DNA of 64,000 bases, from NCBI GenBank assembly GCA_945787845.1, contig CALZJH010000002.1, positions 186,001-250,000 on the forward strand, given 5' to 3'. A program made the translations under genes and the position numbers. This DNA comes from an uncultured Woeseiaceae bacterium. Lineage in GTDB: Bacteria; Pseudomonadota; Gammaproteobacteria; Steroidobacterales; Woeseiaceae. The first letter of the stretch is position 1. Every line of letters starts with the position of its first letter. Of this stretch, positions 51,461 to 59,787 are shown piece by piece. Below the pieces are notes generated by a model. It did not search any database. It saw only the letters and a list, made by a program, of their open reading frames with translations, and had not been told where the DNA came from.

Positions 51461-53151
51461 CGACGCTCGCTGCGACGGCGATCCGACTTGTTCTGCGAGG
51501 ACCTTGACTCGCTTCGCTGCTGCGGCGCGGAGCGCTGTTGCTGTGCCGGCGCTGACTGCTGCCTTGGCGGCGGGGCGGAACGCTGCTGCCTGGGTGCCGG
51601 CGCTGACTGCTGCCTGGGTGGCGGAGCAGAACGCTGCTGCCTCGGTGGCGTAGCAGAGCGCTGCTGCCTCGGTGGCGGAGCAGAGCGTTGCTGCCGCTGC
51701 GGAGTGCTGCGCTGCTGCCTCTGCGCGGGTGCCGGCGTTACCTGCTGTCTGCGCTGCTGTTGTGCCAGCGCGGGCGTTTCGCGCCGTGAATCTCGTGACT
51801 GCCGTGTCGTCGGCTCACGCATCTGGCGTGTGGGTTCCTGGCGATACTGCCGCTGTTGCGTCAGCAGCTCCTGGCGGCGCTCGCTTTGTCTCGCAGTCGT
51901 ATCCTGACGACTGTCGCGCTGGCGCTCCGTAGAGTTGCGGCTCTGTTGGCTGCTCTGGCGTCGCGCCGCGTCGTCACCGCGTCGTTGCGGCAGCGTCCGA
52001 CGCAGGTCGGAGCGCTGTTCATTCATGCGCGAGCGTTCTTCTGCCGAACGCTGACGTAGTGTCACGGGTTCCTGGCGGCGAACGGTTTGCGTGCGGGCCT
52101 GTCGTTCGGCCGTGCGACGCCGTTCCGCAGCCTGACGTTCGCTGCTACGTCTTGCCGTGTAGCGGCTGTTAGCCTGGCGCACATCCTGACGCACGTAGGC
52201 ATGACGATCATGCCGTGGCCGCCAGCGATCGCCGTCATAGTAACGATTAACCGTCACGCGGGTGTTGTTGTAATAGTGGCGGTTGTAGACACTCATCGTC
52301 GGTCTGCGGTACCACCAGCGGTCCCAATAATGGCGACCGTAGTACGGATGCCCGTGGTAGCTATGGTGATAGACATGCAGGCTGTCGGTCCACCAGCCGA
52401 TGGAAAATGCCGTTGTGACGCCCCAGAAGTAACCGCTGTTGAAATGATAGGCGGACGTGTACGGGTAGTAATACACGGGGTAGGACCGAGGGTAATAGTA
52501 GTACACCGGACGAGGCTGATAGACGACCACTCGCTCGGGTTCGTAGTAGGGCACGTAGATGACATCCTCTGCGACCGGCGTGATCTCGATGTGACCTTCA
52601 TTGCGACTGACCGTCTGGTATTCGTCGCTCTTCAGGTTGCCTGCGTTGTAGGCGCGATCACGAAAAGACTCGATCGCGGCAACGACATCCGTCTGCTGTG
52701 CGATGACGGCCTCGCCGAGGCGCCACGTCCAGTCGATATCGTCGTTCAGCAGTTCGACAACCTCCGGGTAGTTGAGCAACGCGACGACCGAATCGTCCCA
52801 GTCCGGGTCCGGTTTCAGTGAGGCATCGTCTTCCAGGGCTTCGAGAAAACGTCCTGCGTCAATAATCTGCTGCGGATAAGCGGCAGCGGGGAGAATGATG
52901 GCGATCAGATCGTCAGGGTACAGTGCCACCGGGCCGACCAGGTCCTCGAGATCGACCGCGGACATCAACGGCACTGCGTCGCTCTGGAGCGCCTGCACGT
53001 CGTCCGTGGTGTCCAGTGCCGGTTCGTAGGCACCGATGACTTTTCCGTCTTCATCAACGGGCACCTGCGCGGTGGCAGCCAGCGGCTGCAGTGCGAGCAA
53101 TGCAAGAACCAGTTTTGCCAATCCATAAGCGGCGTTTCGTCGAGTGTTCAT
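51457..53151 (-). CDS. DUF3300 family secreted protein with Q/R-rich repetitive tail
   Basis: 564 aa from ATG at 53151, which has GGGAGGCAGGA just upstream. Sec signal peptide (LVLALLALQPLAATAQ). DUF3300 domain at about 60-200: LVGPVALYPDDLIAIILPAAAYPQQI, WDDSVVALLNYPEVVELLNDDIDWTWRLGEAV, ITPVAEDVIYVPYYEPERVVVY. A Tyr/His/Trp-rich middle (about 210-300) follows, then about 240 residues of basic Gln/Arg/Pro repeats. The family is uncharacterised; an envelope location is inferred. Confidence 0.85.
   Translation of the reverse strand: MNTRRNAAYGLAKLVLALLALQPLAATAQVPVDEDGKVIGAYEPALDTTDDVQALQSDAVPLMSAVDLEDLVGPVALYPDDLIAIILPAAAYPQQIIDAGRFLEALEDDASLKPDPDWDDSVVALLNYPEVVELLNDDIDWTWRLGEAVIAQQTDVVAAIESFRDRAYNAGNLKSDEYQTVSRNEGHIEITPVAEDVIYVPYYEPERVVVYQPRPVYYYYPRSYPVYYYPYTSAYHFNSGYFWGVTTAFSIGWWTDSLHVYHHSYHGHPYYGRHYWDRWWYRRPTMSVYNRHYYNNTRVTVNRYYDGDRWRPRHDRHAYVRQDVRQANSRYTARRSSERQAAERRRTAERQARTQTVRRQEPVTLRQRSAEERSRMNEQRSDLRRTLPQRRGDDAARRQSSQQSRNSTERQRDSRQDTTARQSERRQELLTQQRQYRQEPTRQMREPTTRQSRDSRRETPALAQQQRRQQVTPAPAQRQQRSTPQRQQRSAPPPRQQRSATPPRQQRSAPPPRQQSAPAPRQQRSAPPPRQQSAPAQQQRSAPQQRSESRSSQNKSDRRRSERR
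51520..51730. repeat. Degenerate coding repeat in the DUF3300 gene tail
   Basis: About eight imperfect copies of a 24-33 base unit encode variants of RQQRSAPPP on the minus strand (for example near 51592, 51625 and 51658). It explains the long open frames on the opposite strand here. Confidence 0.8.
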
Positions 53152-53334
53152 TCCTGCCTCCCGGTCCAAATCTGCACGGACCTGTTCATCCTGATGATCA
53201 TACTACTGCGGGCAAGCTGAACCGGTCCTTAACCAGTATGTAAAAACGGACTTGAATACCGGGGCGGATCGGGGGAACCTGTGCGCTGGTGAATGTGTCC
53301 TACTCACCGACCACAAGAACGATAAGACGAAGCG

Positions 53335-53550
53335 ATGAAGTCCCGAGCTGAATTACTTGCAGAAATCGAAGAAAATCGATTAATAAACAAAGGTATAGCA
53401 CCTAAATTTAAAGATATTTCTCTTTCAAGGCCCGAGGTCGATGGGGGGTACAATCCCTACAATAACCCCGGGCAGGGCAAGGAACTGCCTGATGGCGCGG
53501 ATATCACCGCGCGCCGCCGCGAGATAATGCGGCGCAGGCGCGGTAGCTAG
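53335..53550 (+). CDS. 71-aa protein of unknown function
   Basis: MKSRAELLAEIEENRLINKG at the start, then a Pro/Gly/Asn-rich middle (VDGGYNPYNNPGQGKELPDG) and a very basic end ITARRREIMRRRRGS. No signal or membrane segment. The first 90 bases are clearly more A/T-rich than the surroundings. The stop shares CTAG (53547-53550) with the convergent DUF4440 gene. The ribosome binding site is weak. Confidence 0.55.
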   Translation: MKSRAELLAEIEENRLINKGIAPKFKDISLSRPEVDGGYNPYNNPGQGKELPDGADITARRREIMRRRRGS

Positions 53551-54002
53551 TCGTCGTCTCCGCCGTGCCAGGCGACGAACTTCCATCCATCCTCAGTGCG
53601 AACGAGAACGTCGGTGTAGCGGCCGTTCGACATTTCGATTTCGCCTTTCTTGTCCTTGAAGGCTGTCGAATAGAGGTAATGTGCAACGGCCACGTCGCCA
53701 CGAACGGTGACGGACAAAGGGTAAATCTCGTAGCGGACAATGCGGCCCATTTCGGTGCTGAAGCGGCTCCAGTTTGAGGTCGACGTCTTGGACCGTGGCG
53801 CTGGCGAAGTCCTGCCCCAACCCATGAAGTCGTCCGTCAACATGTCGTCGATCTTGTCCTGATCGCCTTTCCGGGAGGCCTCCCATTCGCGTTCGATGGT
53901 GAGCAGGACGTCGGCCTCGTCGTCCGTTGCATCCTGTGCGCTCGCCGCAGAAAGTAGTGTCGAGCCGACTAGAATGAGTACAAGTTTCGTGATGATGTTC
54001 AT
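53547..54002 (-). CDS. Secreted DUF4440/SnoaL-like (NTF2 fold) protein
   Basis: 151 aa with a Sec signal peptide (KLVLILVGSTLLSAASAQ). NTF2-like pattern: VLLTIEREWEASRKGDQDKIDDMLTDDFMGWG, then VRGDVAVAHYLYSTAF and the C-terminal GRYTDVLVRTEDGWKFVAWHGG. Such domains bind small ligands or are catalytic; the role is unknown. GGAGGCACGGGCA lies before the start. Confidence 0.8.
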   Translation of the reverse strand: MNIITKLVLILVGSTLLSAASAQDATDDEADVLLTIEREWEASRKGDQDKIDDMLTDDFMGWGRTSPAPRSKTSTSNWSRFSTEMGRIVRYEIYPLSVTVRGDVAVAHYLYSTAFKDKKGEIEMSNGRYTDVLVRTEDGWKFVAWHGGDDD

Positions 54003-54083
54003 TGCCCGTGCCTCCTGGTAACCCCTAAACCGGACATCAGTTTAGTCAGTCGACGGCATTACGACAATCGACCAGTTCCGGTT

Positions 54084-54674
54084 TCAAGGCCCGAAAACCA
54101 GTTTTGTGATGTTGTCGATGTCGGCGTCCGGCAGGGCTTGGTGACTCTCGTATTCGAACAAGTCTCCGAGTTCCGCGACTGACAGGTATTCCGGATGATG
54201 CGCCTCCAGGATGGTGGCATATTCCTGCGCCATACCCGCGCGTACCAGGACAAGCTGGTAAACGTGTATGGCGAGATCGACACCATGGCCCAGGTGCATC
54301 AGGGCACTGACCGGGGTGTCGCTCGATGGGATTTGCAGAGTCCCGATGTACAACGTGTTCTTGCGAATGTTCCAGCCGCTTTCCTTGAAGGTGGCGCCGA
54401 TCGAACCACCGGCAAGAATTTTCGAGTGCGCGTCTTCATACCGGTCGTCAGAGTCTTCGACAAACTGGACAATCGCGTAAGTACGGCAAATCTTTGTCTC
54501 ACCGTCATAGCTGAACAAACTCGAGCGTCGCAGACCCGCTTCACTCGCCAGCACTTCGATGCCGTAGCTACCGAAGCGCTCCTCAATCCGTTCGCTATTG
54601 AGAATGACCGACTCGGTTGCACAGGCGCTGAGAACGGCGGCCAAAACACTGGGCGGGAAGTGTGAATTACTCAT
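54084..54674 (-). CDS. Hypothetical protein with possible lipoprotein signal
   Basis: 196 aa from ATG at 54674. The N-terminus MSNSHFPPSVLAAVLSAC has a lipobox-like VLSAC but no positive charge, so export is uncertain. The body includes SYGIEVLASEAGLRRSSLFSYDGETKICRTYAIVQF, ILAGGSIGATFKESGW and SALMHLGHGVDLAIHVYQLVL. Family not recognised. Further in-frame codons upstream are antisense to the divergent ADH gene and are excluded. Confidence 0.65.
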   Translation of the reverse strand: MSNSHFPPSVLAAVLSACATESVILNSERIEERFGSYGIEVLASEAGLRRSSLFSYDGETKICRTYAIVQFVEDSDDRYEDAHSKILAGGSIGATFKESGWNIRKNTLYIGTLQIPSSDTPVSALMHLGHGVDLAIHVYQLVLVRAGMAQEYATILEAHHPEYLSVAELGDLFEYESHQALPDADIDNITKLVFGP

Positions 54675-54743
54675 CGGACGGGCTAACGACTTAGGGTGAT
54701 CGCACCATATACTCTGGTTCTCAGGTCGTAAAGGAGCGATTTG

Positions 54744-55763
54744 ATGCGTGCGATGTCGCTTGCCGCGACGGCTAGCCTGGATGTAGATCCGAATCCACTC
54801 GAATCTGTGGAGGTACCAACGCCAGTGCCCGGCGCGGGTGAAATTCTCGTCGAGGTGTCCGTTTGTGGCGTATGTCACACCGAACTCGATGAAATCGAGG
54901 GGCGCACGCCACCGCCACAGCTGCCCGTCATCCCCGGGCACGAGATCGTCGGGACCGTTGTCGAAACCGGCCAGGGTTGTGGCCGACATCAGCAAGGTGA
55001 TCGCGTCGGCATCGGCTGGATTCACTCGTCGACGGGTGAGCCTGACGAAAACCTGAGCGAGCAATTCCGGGCAACCGGGCGGGACGTCGACGGCGGCTAC
55101 GCGGAATACGTCGTCGTGCCGGAACGCTACGCTTACGCCATTCCGGACGTCTTCAGTGACGCCGAGGCTGCGCCCTTGCTCTGCGCCGGCGCCGTGGGGT
55201 ATCGCTCCCTGCGACTTGCCCAGTTACAGGACGGGCAGGTTCTCGGGCTGACCGGGTTTGGCGGATCCGGCCACCTGGTTCTGCAGCTCGCTCGGTACCT
55301 GTATCCACGTGGCAAGGTTTATGTATTTGCGCGCAGTGCGGCCGAACGGGCGTTCGCGCTCGAGCTTGGCGCCGAATGGACAGGCGATACGCGCGAGGCC
55401 CCACCACGGAAGCCTCACGCCATCATTGATACGACACCGGCGTGGAGGCCCGTGCTTGCGGCACTGGAATGCCTGCGACCCGGTGGGCGGCTGGTCATCA
55501 ACGCGATTCGGAAGGAGGCCGGTGACCGGGATCTTATGGCCACTATCCGCTACGAAGAGCACCTGTGGATGGAAAAGGAAATCAAGTCCGTCGCCAACGT
55601 TACGCACCGCGACCTGGAGGCATTTCTGCCCGTTGCGGCGGCCGTTCCGCTGCGCGTTGAGACGCAGGAGTATGCGTTGGAGGACGCCAATACGGCACTG
55701 CTGGACCTGCGGGCTGGTCACGTACGTGGTGCGAAAATCCTCAGGATATCGGGCGATCCCTGA
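54744..55763 (+). CDS. Zinc-type alcohol dehydrogenase (MDR family) lacking the structural-zinc cysteines
   Basis: 339 aa from ATG at 54744 with AAGGAG 6 bases before. Catalytic zinc ligands are present: C44 (CGVCHTEL), H66-E67 (PGHE) and C147 (PLLCAGAVGYRSL). The NAD(P)-binding fold is GFGGSGHLVLQLARYL. The lobe that normally holds four Cys (residues 92-112) reads WIHSSTGEPDENLSEQFRAT and has none, so the structural zinc site is lost. It probably oxidises an alcohol or reduces an aldehyde; the substrate is unknown. Divergent from the 54084 gene. Confidence 0.87.
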   Translation: MRAMSLAATASLDVDPNPLESVEVPTPVPGAGEILVEVSVCGVCHTELDEIEGRTPPPQLPVIPGHEIVGTVVETGQGCGRHQQGDRVGIGWIHSSTGEPDENLSEQFRATGRDVDGGYAEYVVVPERYAYAIPDVFSDAEAAPLLCAGAVGYRSLRLAQLQDGQVLGLTGFGGSGHLVLQLARYLYPRGKVYVFARSAAERAFALELGAEWTGDTREAPPRKPHAIIDTTPAWRPVLAALECLRPGGRLVINAIRKEAGDRDLMATIRYEEHLWMEKEIKSVANVTHRDLEAFLPVAAAVPLRVETQEYALEDANTALLDLRAGHVRGAKILRISGDP

Positions 55764-55842
55764 ATGCCTTTCGCTTGTGTTAATCCCGAGCATGCTGACC
55801 TGGGGCGCTATACTGCGAAGTCCCTGAGCAACGGGAGTTCGC

Positions 55843-56148
55843 ATGTCTCACAACCTGGTCTGTCTGCGCTGCGGCGCGTCCCTCGCGACACTGTCACTAC
55901 CGTTGTCACGGCGTGACCAGTGCCCGGAGTGCAGCGCCGATCTGCATGTCTGCAAAATGTGCGTGTATTTCGACAAGTCCGTGCCGCGGCAATGTCGCGA
56001 AGACGGCGCAGACGACGTAAGCGACAAAGACCGGCCAAACTTCTGCGACTGGTTCAAACCGTCGGACAAGGCATTCGAGGCAGGGTCGAATGTTGAGGCG
56101 GAAGCCGCGAAAGATGCACTCGCAGCGTTGTTCGGCGATGACGACTAA
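55843..56148 (+). CDS. Cysteine-rich putative zinc-binding protein
   Basis: 101 aa. Eight cysteines in the first 70 residues: CLRC (7-10), CPEC (27-30), CKMC (37-40), C51 and C68, enough for two zinc sites. The stretch DLHVCKMCVYFDKSVPRQC with RPNFCDWFKP looks conserved-type, followed by an Ala/Glu/Asp tail. I do not know a function for it. Preceded by CGGGAG and by a possible -10 TATACT (near 55809). It overlaps the next gene by 11 bases. Confidence 0.72.
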   Translation: MSHNLVCLRCGASLATLSLPLSRRDQCPECSADLHVCKMCVYFDKSVPRQCREDGADDVSDKDRPNFCDWFKPSDKAFEAGSNVEAEAAKDALAALFGDDD

Positions 56149-57196
56149 CCGCAGGGTGTTTATGTGGACGGCAGGCGCCGGCCTGATGTTGCCGTCCCTG
56201 GTAGCTTGCGGCGGTGCGGACAAGGTCGCGGATGACTCTGTCCCGGCGAGCAACTTCGACCGAGATTCGACGGCGGAGGAGGTCACGGCGGAACTGGATC
56301 TGAGAGGAAAGCTCGCCGTCGTCACGGGCTGCACCTCGGGTATAGGATTTGAGACCATGCGTGTGCTTGTGCAACGCGGCGCGCTGGTTGCGGGCACCAG
56401 TCGTTCGCTGGATCGTGCGAGGGAAGCCTGCAGGGAAGTCGGGGGCACCACGATGCCTCTGCAACTCGACCTCGGTGATTTCGATTCGGTCGTCAGGTGT
56501 GCCGAGATGATCCGCGCGTACCAGGCGCCGGTCGACATGCTGATCTGTAACGCCGGCTACCGCGGGGGCGGGAACGAGCGGCAGCTCGTTGATGGTATCG
56601 AGAAGCACTTTGCCATTAATCACCTCGGGCACTTCATTCTCATAAACCGCCTTATGGATCGCCTGTACGCATCCTGGCAGGGGCGCATCGTGATCGTCGC
56701 CAGTCGAACGGCGTACCGGGACGCGCCTGAAGAGGGCATCCTGTTTGGCGATCTGGATATGGCGCGCTCCTACAGCGATGCAGAGGCCTACGGTCATTCG
56801 AAGCTTGCCAATGTGCTTTGTTCGCTGCAGCTTGGAGAGGTTCTTCGCGGTACCCGGATTACGAGTAATGCGGTCCACCCGGGCGTAATCAAAACGGAAC
56901 TCGACCGCAACCTGAGCGCCGTGTCGCGATTTGCCTGGGAGGCGTACGCCAAACTCAAGGGCAAATCAATCGAGCAGGGTGCCGCAACGAGCTGCTACGT
57001 CGCGACACACCCGAGTCTCGGGAACATCAGCGGCAAGTATTTCGAAGACTGCAATGCCGTTACAATCGAGGGCAAAGGGCACATGCAGAACCTGGCAATG
57101 GCGGAGCAGCTACTGCAGACGTCTGTCGAGCTGACCGCTGACTGGCTGGTCGAATTCAAGGAACCGGAACCGAGGAACATTGAACAGCAAGAGTGA
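56138..57196 (+). CDS. SDR-family oxidoreductase with Tat-type lipoprotein signal
   Basis: 352 aa from ATG at 56138. N-terminus MTTNRRVFMWTAGAGLMLPS followed by LVACGG: a twin-arginine motif (NRRVFM), hydrophobic core and lipobox LVAC. SDR core like retinol dehydrogenases: TGCTSGIG, NAGYRGGG, the IVIVASRTAYRD Ser and YGHSKLANVL with catalytic Tyr and Lys. The 11-base overlap with the Cys-rich gene and the 1-base gap to queC suggest one transcript. Export of a folded nucleotide-bound enzyme is inferred. Confidence 0.82.
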   Translation: MTTNRRVFMWTAGAGLMLPSLVACGGADKVADDSVPASNFDRDSTAEEVTAELDLRGKLAVVTGCTSGIGFETMRVLVQRGALVAGTSRSLDRAREACREVGGTTMPLQLDLGDFDSVVRCAEMIRAYQAPVDMLICNAGYRGGGNERQLVDGIEKHFAINHLGHFILINRLMDRLYASWQGRIVIVASRTAYRDAPEEGILFGDLDMARSYSDAEAYGHSKLANVLCSLQLGEVLRGTRITSNAVHPGVIKTELDRNLSAVSRFAWEAYAKLKGKSIEQGAATSCYVATHPSLGNISGKYFEDCNAVTIEGKGHMQNLAMAEQLLQTSVELTADWLVEFKEPEPRNIEQQE

Positions 57197-57197
57197 A

Positions 57198-57866
57198 ATG
57201 GAAAAAGCGCTCGTGGTGCTGTCGGGCGGGCAGGACTCCACGACCTGTCTCTACTGGGCGATTGATCGCTTCGGCGTAAACGCGGTCGAGTCAATTACTT
57301 TCGACTATGGACAGCGGCATCGCACGGAACTCGAGTGCGCCGCAACGGTGGCGAATTTCGCGGGCGTCGCAAATACCTGTTTGCCAATCGACACGTTTGC
57401 GGCACTCGGTGGCGACGCGTTGACGGATCCCGGGGTCGAAGTTGCAGGCGATGTTGACGACAGCACGGGGTTGCCGAATACCTTCGTGCCTGGCCGCAAC
57501 CTCATCTTCCTGACCTTTGCGGCTGCGTATGCCTACCAGCATGACATCGGTCATCTCATAACGGGTGTCGCGCAGACCGACTACAGTGGCTACCCGGATT
57601 GCCGGGAGGAGACCGTTGAGGCGTTGCAACGGGCCTTGCGCCTCGGCATGGAAAGCGGCATCACGATTCATACGCCGCTTATGCACCTGTCCAAGAAAGA
57701 GACCGTGGAGCTGGCACGCGACCTCGGTGCGCTGCCCGCGATGGCGTTCACGCATACCTGCTACAACGGACAACGGCCACCCTGCGGCACCTGCCCGGCA
57801 TGCCTACTGCGTGCAAAGGGATTTGCCGAGGCCGGCATAGCCGACCCGTTGCTCGTGGCGCAATGA
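57198..57866 (+). CDS. queC: 7-cyano-7-deazaguanine synthase QueC
   Basis: 222 aa from ATG at 57198; a TTG at 57180, preceded by GAGGAAC, would add 6 residues. PP-loop ATPase motif LSGGQDSTTCLYWA near residue 7, FVPGRNLIFLTFAAAYA in the middle, and the zinc-binding cysteines C-x8-C-x2-C-x2-C in TCYNGQRPPCGTCPACLLR. It converts CDG to preQ0 for queuosine. The stop overlaps queE (ATGA). Confidence 0.95.
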   Translation: MEKALVVLSGGQDSTTCLYWAIDRFGVNAVESITFDYGQRHRTELECAATVANFAGVANTCLPIDTFAALGGDALTDPGVEVAGDVDDSTGLPNTFVPGRNLIFLTFAAAYAYQHDIGHLITGVAQTDYSGYPDCREETVEALQRALRLGMESGITIHTPLMHLSKKETVELARDLGALPAMAFTHTCYNGQRPPCGTCPACLLRAKGFAEAGIADPLLVAQ

Positions 57867-58507
57867 CGTACTCGGTGAAGGAAATCTATTACACCCTGCA
57901 GGGTGAGGGGGCGCAAACCGGACGTCCCGCCGTGTTCCTGCGCTTTGCCGGATGTAACCTGTGGTCGGGTCGCGAGCAACACCGGTCGGAAGCCGTTTGC
58001 CGTTTTTGCGACACGGAGTTTGTCGGCACCGATGGTCCGGGAGGCGGTAAATTCGATTCCGCGGCCGAACTCGCCGCCGCCGTCAGTGCGCTGTGGCCGG
58101 CCGAGGCCGAAGGCGATACGCCGTATGTCGTCTGCACCGGGGGCGAGCCCCTGTTGCAGCTCGATGTCGGGTTGATAGCGGCGTTGCACACGGCGGGTTT
58201 CGAAATCGGCGTCGAAACCAACGGTACCCTCGAGGCGCCGGAGGGCATTGACTGGCTGTGCGTCAGTCCAAAAGGGTCTGCGTCCCTCTTACAACGCTCC
58301 GGCGACGAATTAAAGCTCGTCTACCCACAGGAGGAAGCCGCGGCGCAGCCCGAGGAATTTGTTGAGCTGCCATTCAGGCACTTTTTTCTGCAACCGCTTG
58401 ACGACGAGGACCGCGATGACAACACGCGTCGGGCGATCGACTATTGTCTCAGTCACCCGCGCTGGAGCCTCAGCGTGCAATCTCACAAAGTCCTCGGGAT
58501 CGCCTGA
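57863..58507 (+). CDS. queE: 7-carboxy-7-deazaguanine synthase QueE
   Basis: 214-aa radical SAM enzyme. N-terminal YTLQGEGAQTGRPAVFLRFAGCNLWSG; the cluster cysteines are C-x14-C-x2-C (CNLWSGREQHRSEAVCRFC), the enlarged spacing seen in this QueE type. Then VVCTGGEPLLQLD and VETNGTLEAP. It makes CDG, the QueC substrate. queD and queF are not in the window. Confidence 0.95.
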   Translation: MTYSVKEIYYTLQGEGAQTGRPAVFLRFAGCNLWSGREQHRSEAVCRFCDTEFVGTDGPGGGKFDSAAELAAAVSALWPAEAEGDTPYVVCTGGEPLLQLDVGLIAALHTAGFEIGVETNGTLEAPEGIDWLCVSPKGSASLLQRSGDELKLVYPQEEAAAQPEEFVELPFRHFFLQPLDDEDRDDNTRRAIDYCLSHPRWSLSVQSHKVLGIA

Positions 58508-58509
58508 CA

Positions 58510-58878
58510 TTGAACCACCGAATCGGTCGCAGTCTTTTTGCACTGGTCGTCGGCCTCACGGTCGCCGTTCTGTCGTACCAGTGGATTACGAACCCGGTCC
58601 CCCGGGAGCAGCGCCAGGCTGAAGAAAGCGCCGTACTGGCGTCGAGGCATGCACTGCGTGAACTCGTGGGCCAGGACGACCTGGAGATCGTCGATCCGTT
58701 GGCGCCGGATCGCAAGGTGGGCAAGGTCTACGTCTATGCGGAAGCGCCGGGTTGGGCTGTATCCGGTCATTATCGTCGCGGTGAGGATGAGCCGTGGCAT
58801 GCCTACCTGATCTACCTGACCACGGAGCTGAAGCCTGATTCGCTGAAAACGGACGACCCGGAGGTGGCTGTCAGGTAA
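58510..58878 (+). CDS. Hypothetical membrane-anchored protein
   Basis: 122 aa from TTG at 58510, just after the queE stop; the frame is open further upstream inside queE. One membrane segment (about 7-27, SLFALVVGLTVAVLSYQW), then a soluble part with EIVDPLAPDRKVGKVYVYAEAPGWAVSGHYRRG and YLIYLTTELKPDSL. Family not recognised. The 3' end overlaps the convergent gene by 8 bases. Confidence 0.55.
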   Translation: MNHRIGRSLFALVVGLTVAVLSYQWITNPVPREQRQAEESAVLASRHALRELVGQDDLEIVDPLAPDRKVGKVYVYAEAPGWAVSGHYRRGEDEPWHAYLIYLTTELKPDSLKTDDPEVAVR

Positions 58879-59707
58879 CCCGGGTTGCCGCCGCGGCCTT
58901 GTCCTCCTGCCGCCATTCGAACACGTTCATTTCGATGAACACGAACGCGACGAGCCAGAGGAAAGCGTCCCAGAAGTCGACAAAGTCCCCCTTGACGCCC
59001 CAGTAGACCGCGGCGAGCAGGAGCGTGGAATACAGGAGGAATTTCGCGATATTGCTGAGGCGCAGGGCAAGACCCTCGTAACGATTGCGTTCCTGCAGCC
59101 TGACGTCTATTTCGAGTACCAGCACCACCAGGAGCCAGACGCCGGCGTTGATGACATCCACCCACGCCAGGCGGGCGATTTCTGTCGCGCCCGCCGCGTC
59201 GACCACGGCCGGCAGATCACGGAACTGGACAAACGCCCCGGCATCGGACCAGCTGCTGCAATTCGCGGCCGTGATCCCCGTGTATTCGTCGAGCGTCACG
59301 GCCCATGACCAGTCGCCCGGCAACAGTTCACAGAGGTTCGTAATACCGGCCAATGGCACGGTGTCGCCCACGAACAGCAGGTTCTGAATGTAGCCATAGA
59401 AGGCGTACACGATGAAGGCATAGCAAACCGCGCGCAGGCCATGCAGGGTCCAGGTGATCGGCCGGGTAAAGTTTTCGTCCTCGAGGACATACGTCTCAAG
59501 CTCGAACATGAGCAGCAGGACCACCCAGGCAAGCGTATCGATCGTCGCTGAATAGGCCTCGATGATGTCGACGAGCGCGATACCGTTGGCGAACTGCAGG
59601 GCCGCTGCCGTCACTTCCTCATCGAAGAACAGGTAGACGTTGAACGCTAGCAATGCGTAAACCGTGTACTTGAAAGCCTGGTACAGCCGCCTGCTGTTGA
59701 CGTTCAA
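58871..59707 (-). CDS. Polytopic membrane protein of unknown function
   Basis: 278 aa with about six membrane helices (near 12-30, 55-72, 88-108, 185-203, 220-240 and 248-265). A larger hydrophilic loop (about 110-180) contains two Cys (NLCELLPG and AANCSSW) that could form a periplasmic disulfide. Acidic residues lie within or beside several helices (FELETYVLEDENF, LVLEIDVRLQER, FIEMNVFEWRQED). No family recognised. Confidence 0.7.
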   Translation of the reverse strand: MNVNSRRLYQAFKYTVYALLAFNVYLFFDEEVTAAALQFANGIALVDIIEAYSATIDTLAWVVLLLMFELETYVLEDENFTRPITWTLHGLRAVCYAFIVYAFYGYIQNLLFVGDTVPLAGITNLCELLPGDWSWAVTLDEYTGITAANCSSWSDAGAFVQFRDLPAVVDAAGATEIARLAWVDVINAGVWLLVVLVLEIDVRLQERNRYEGLALRLSNIAKFLLYSTLLLAAVYWGVKGDFVDFWDAFLWLVAFVFIEMNVFEWRQEDKAAAATRVT

Positions 59708-59787
59708 ATTGCCACTCCCCCGGACGTTGGTCGATTCTATGTGGGCGGGATGAGCAATGCCAAGAGAATTGAGCGGCCTGTCAGATT

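Noticed and set aside
54675..55064. N-terminal extension of the 54084-54674 gene
   Set aside because: It would be antisense to the ADH gene; the ATG at 54674 gives a plausible start and the extension looks like shadow sequence.
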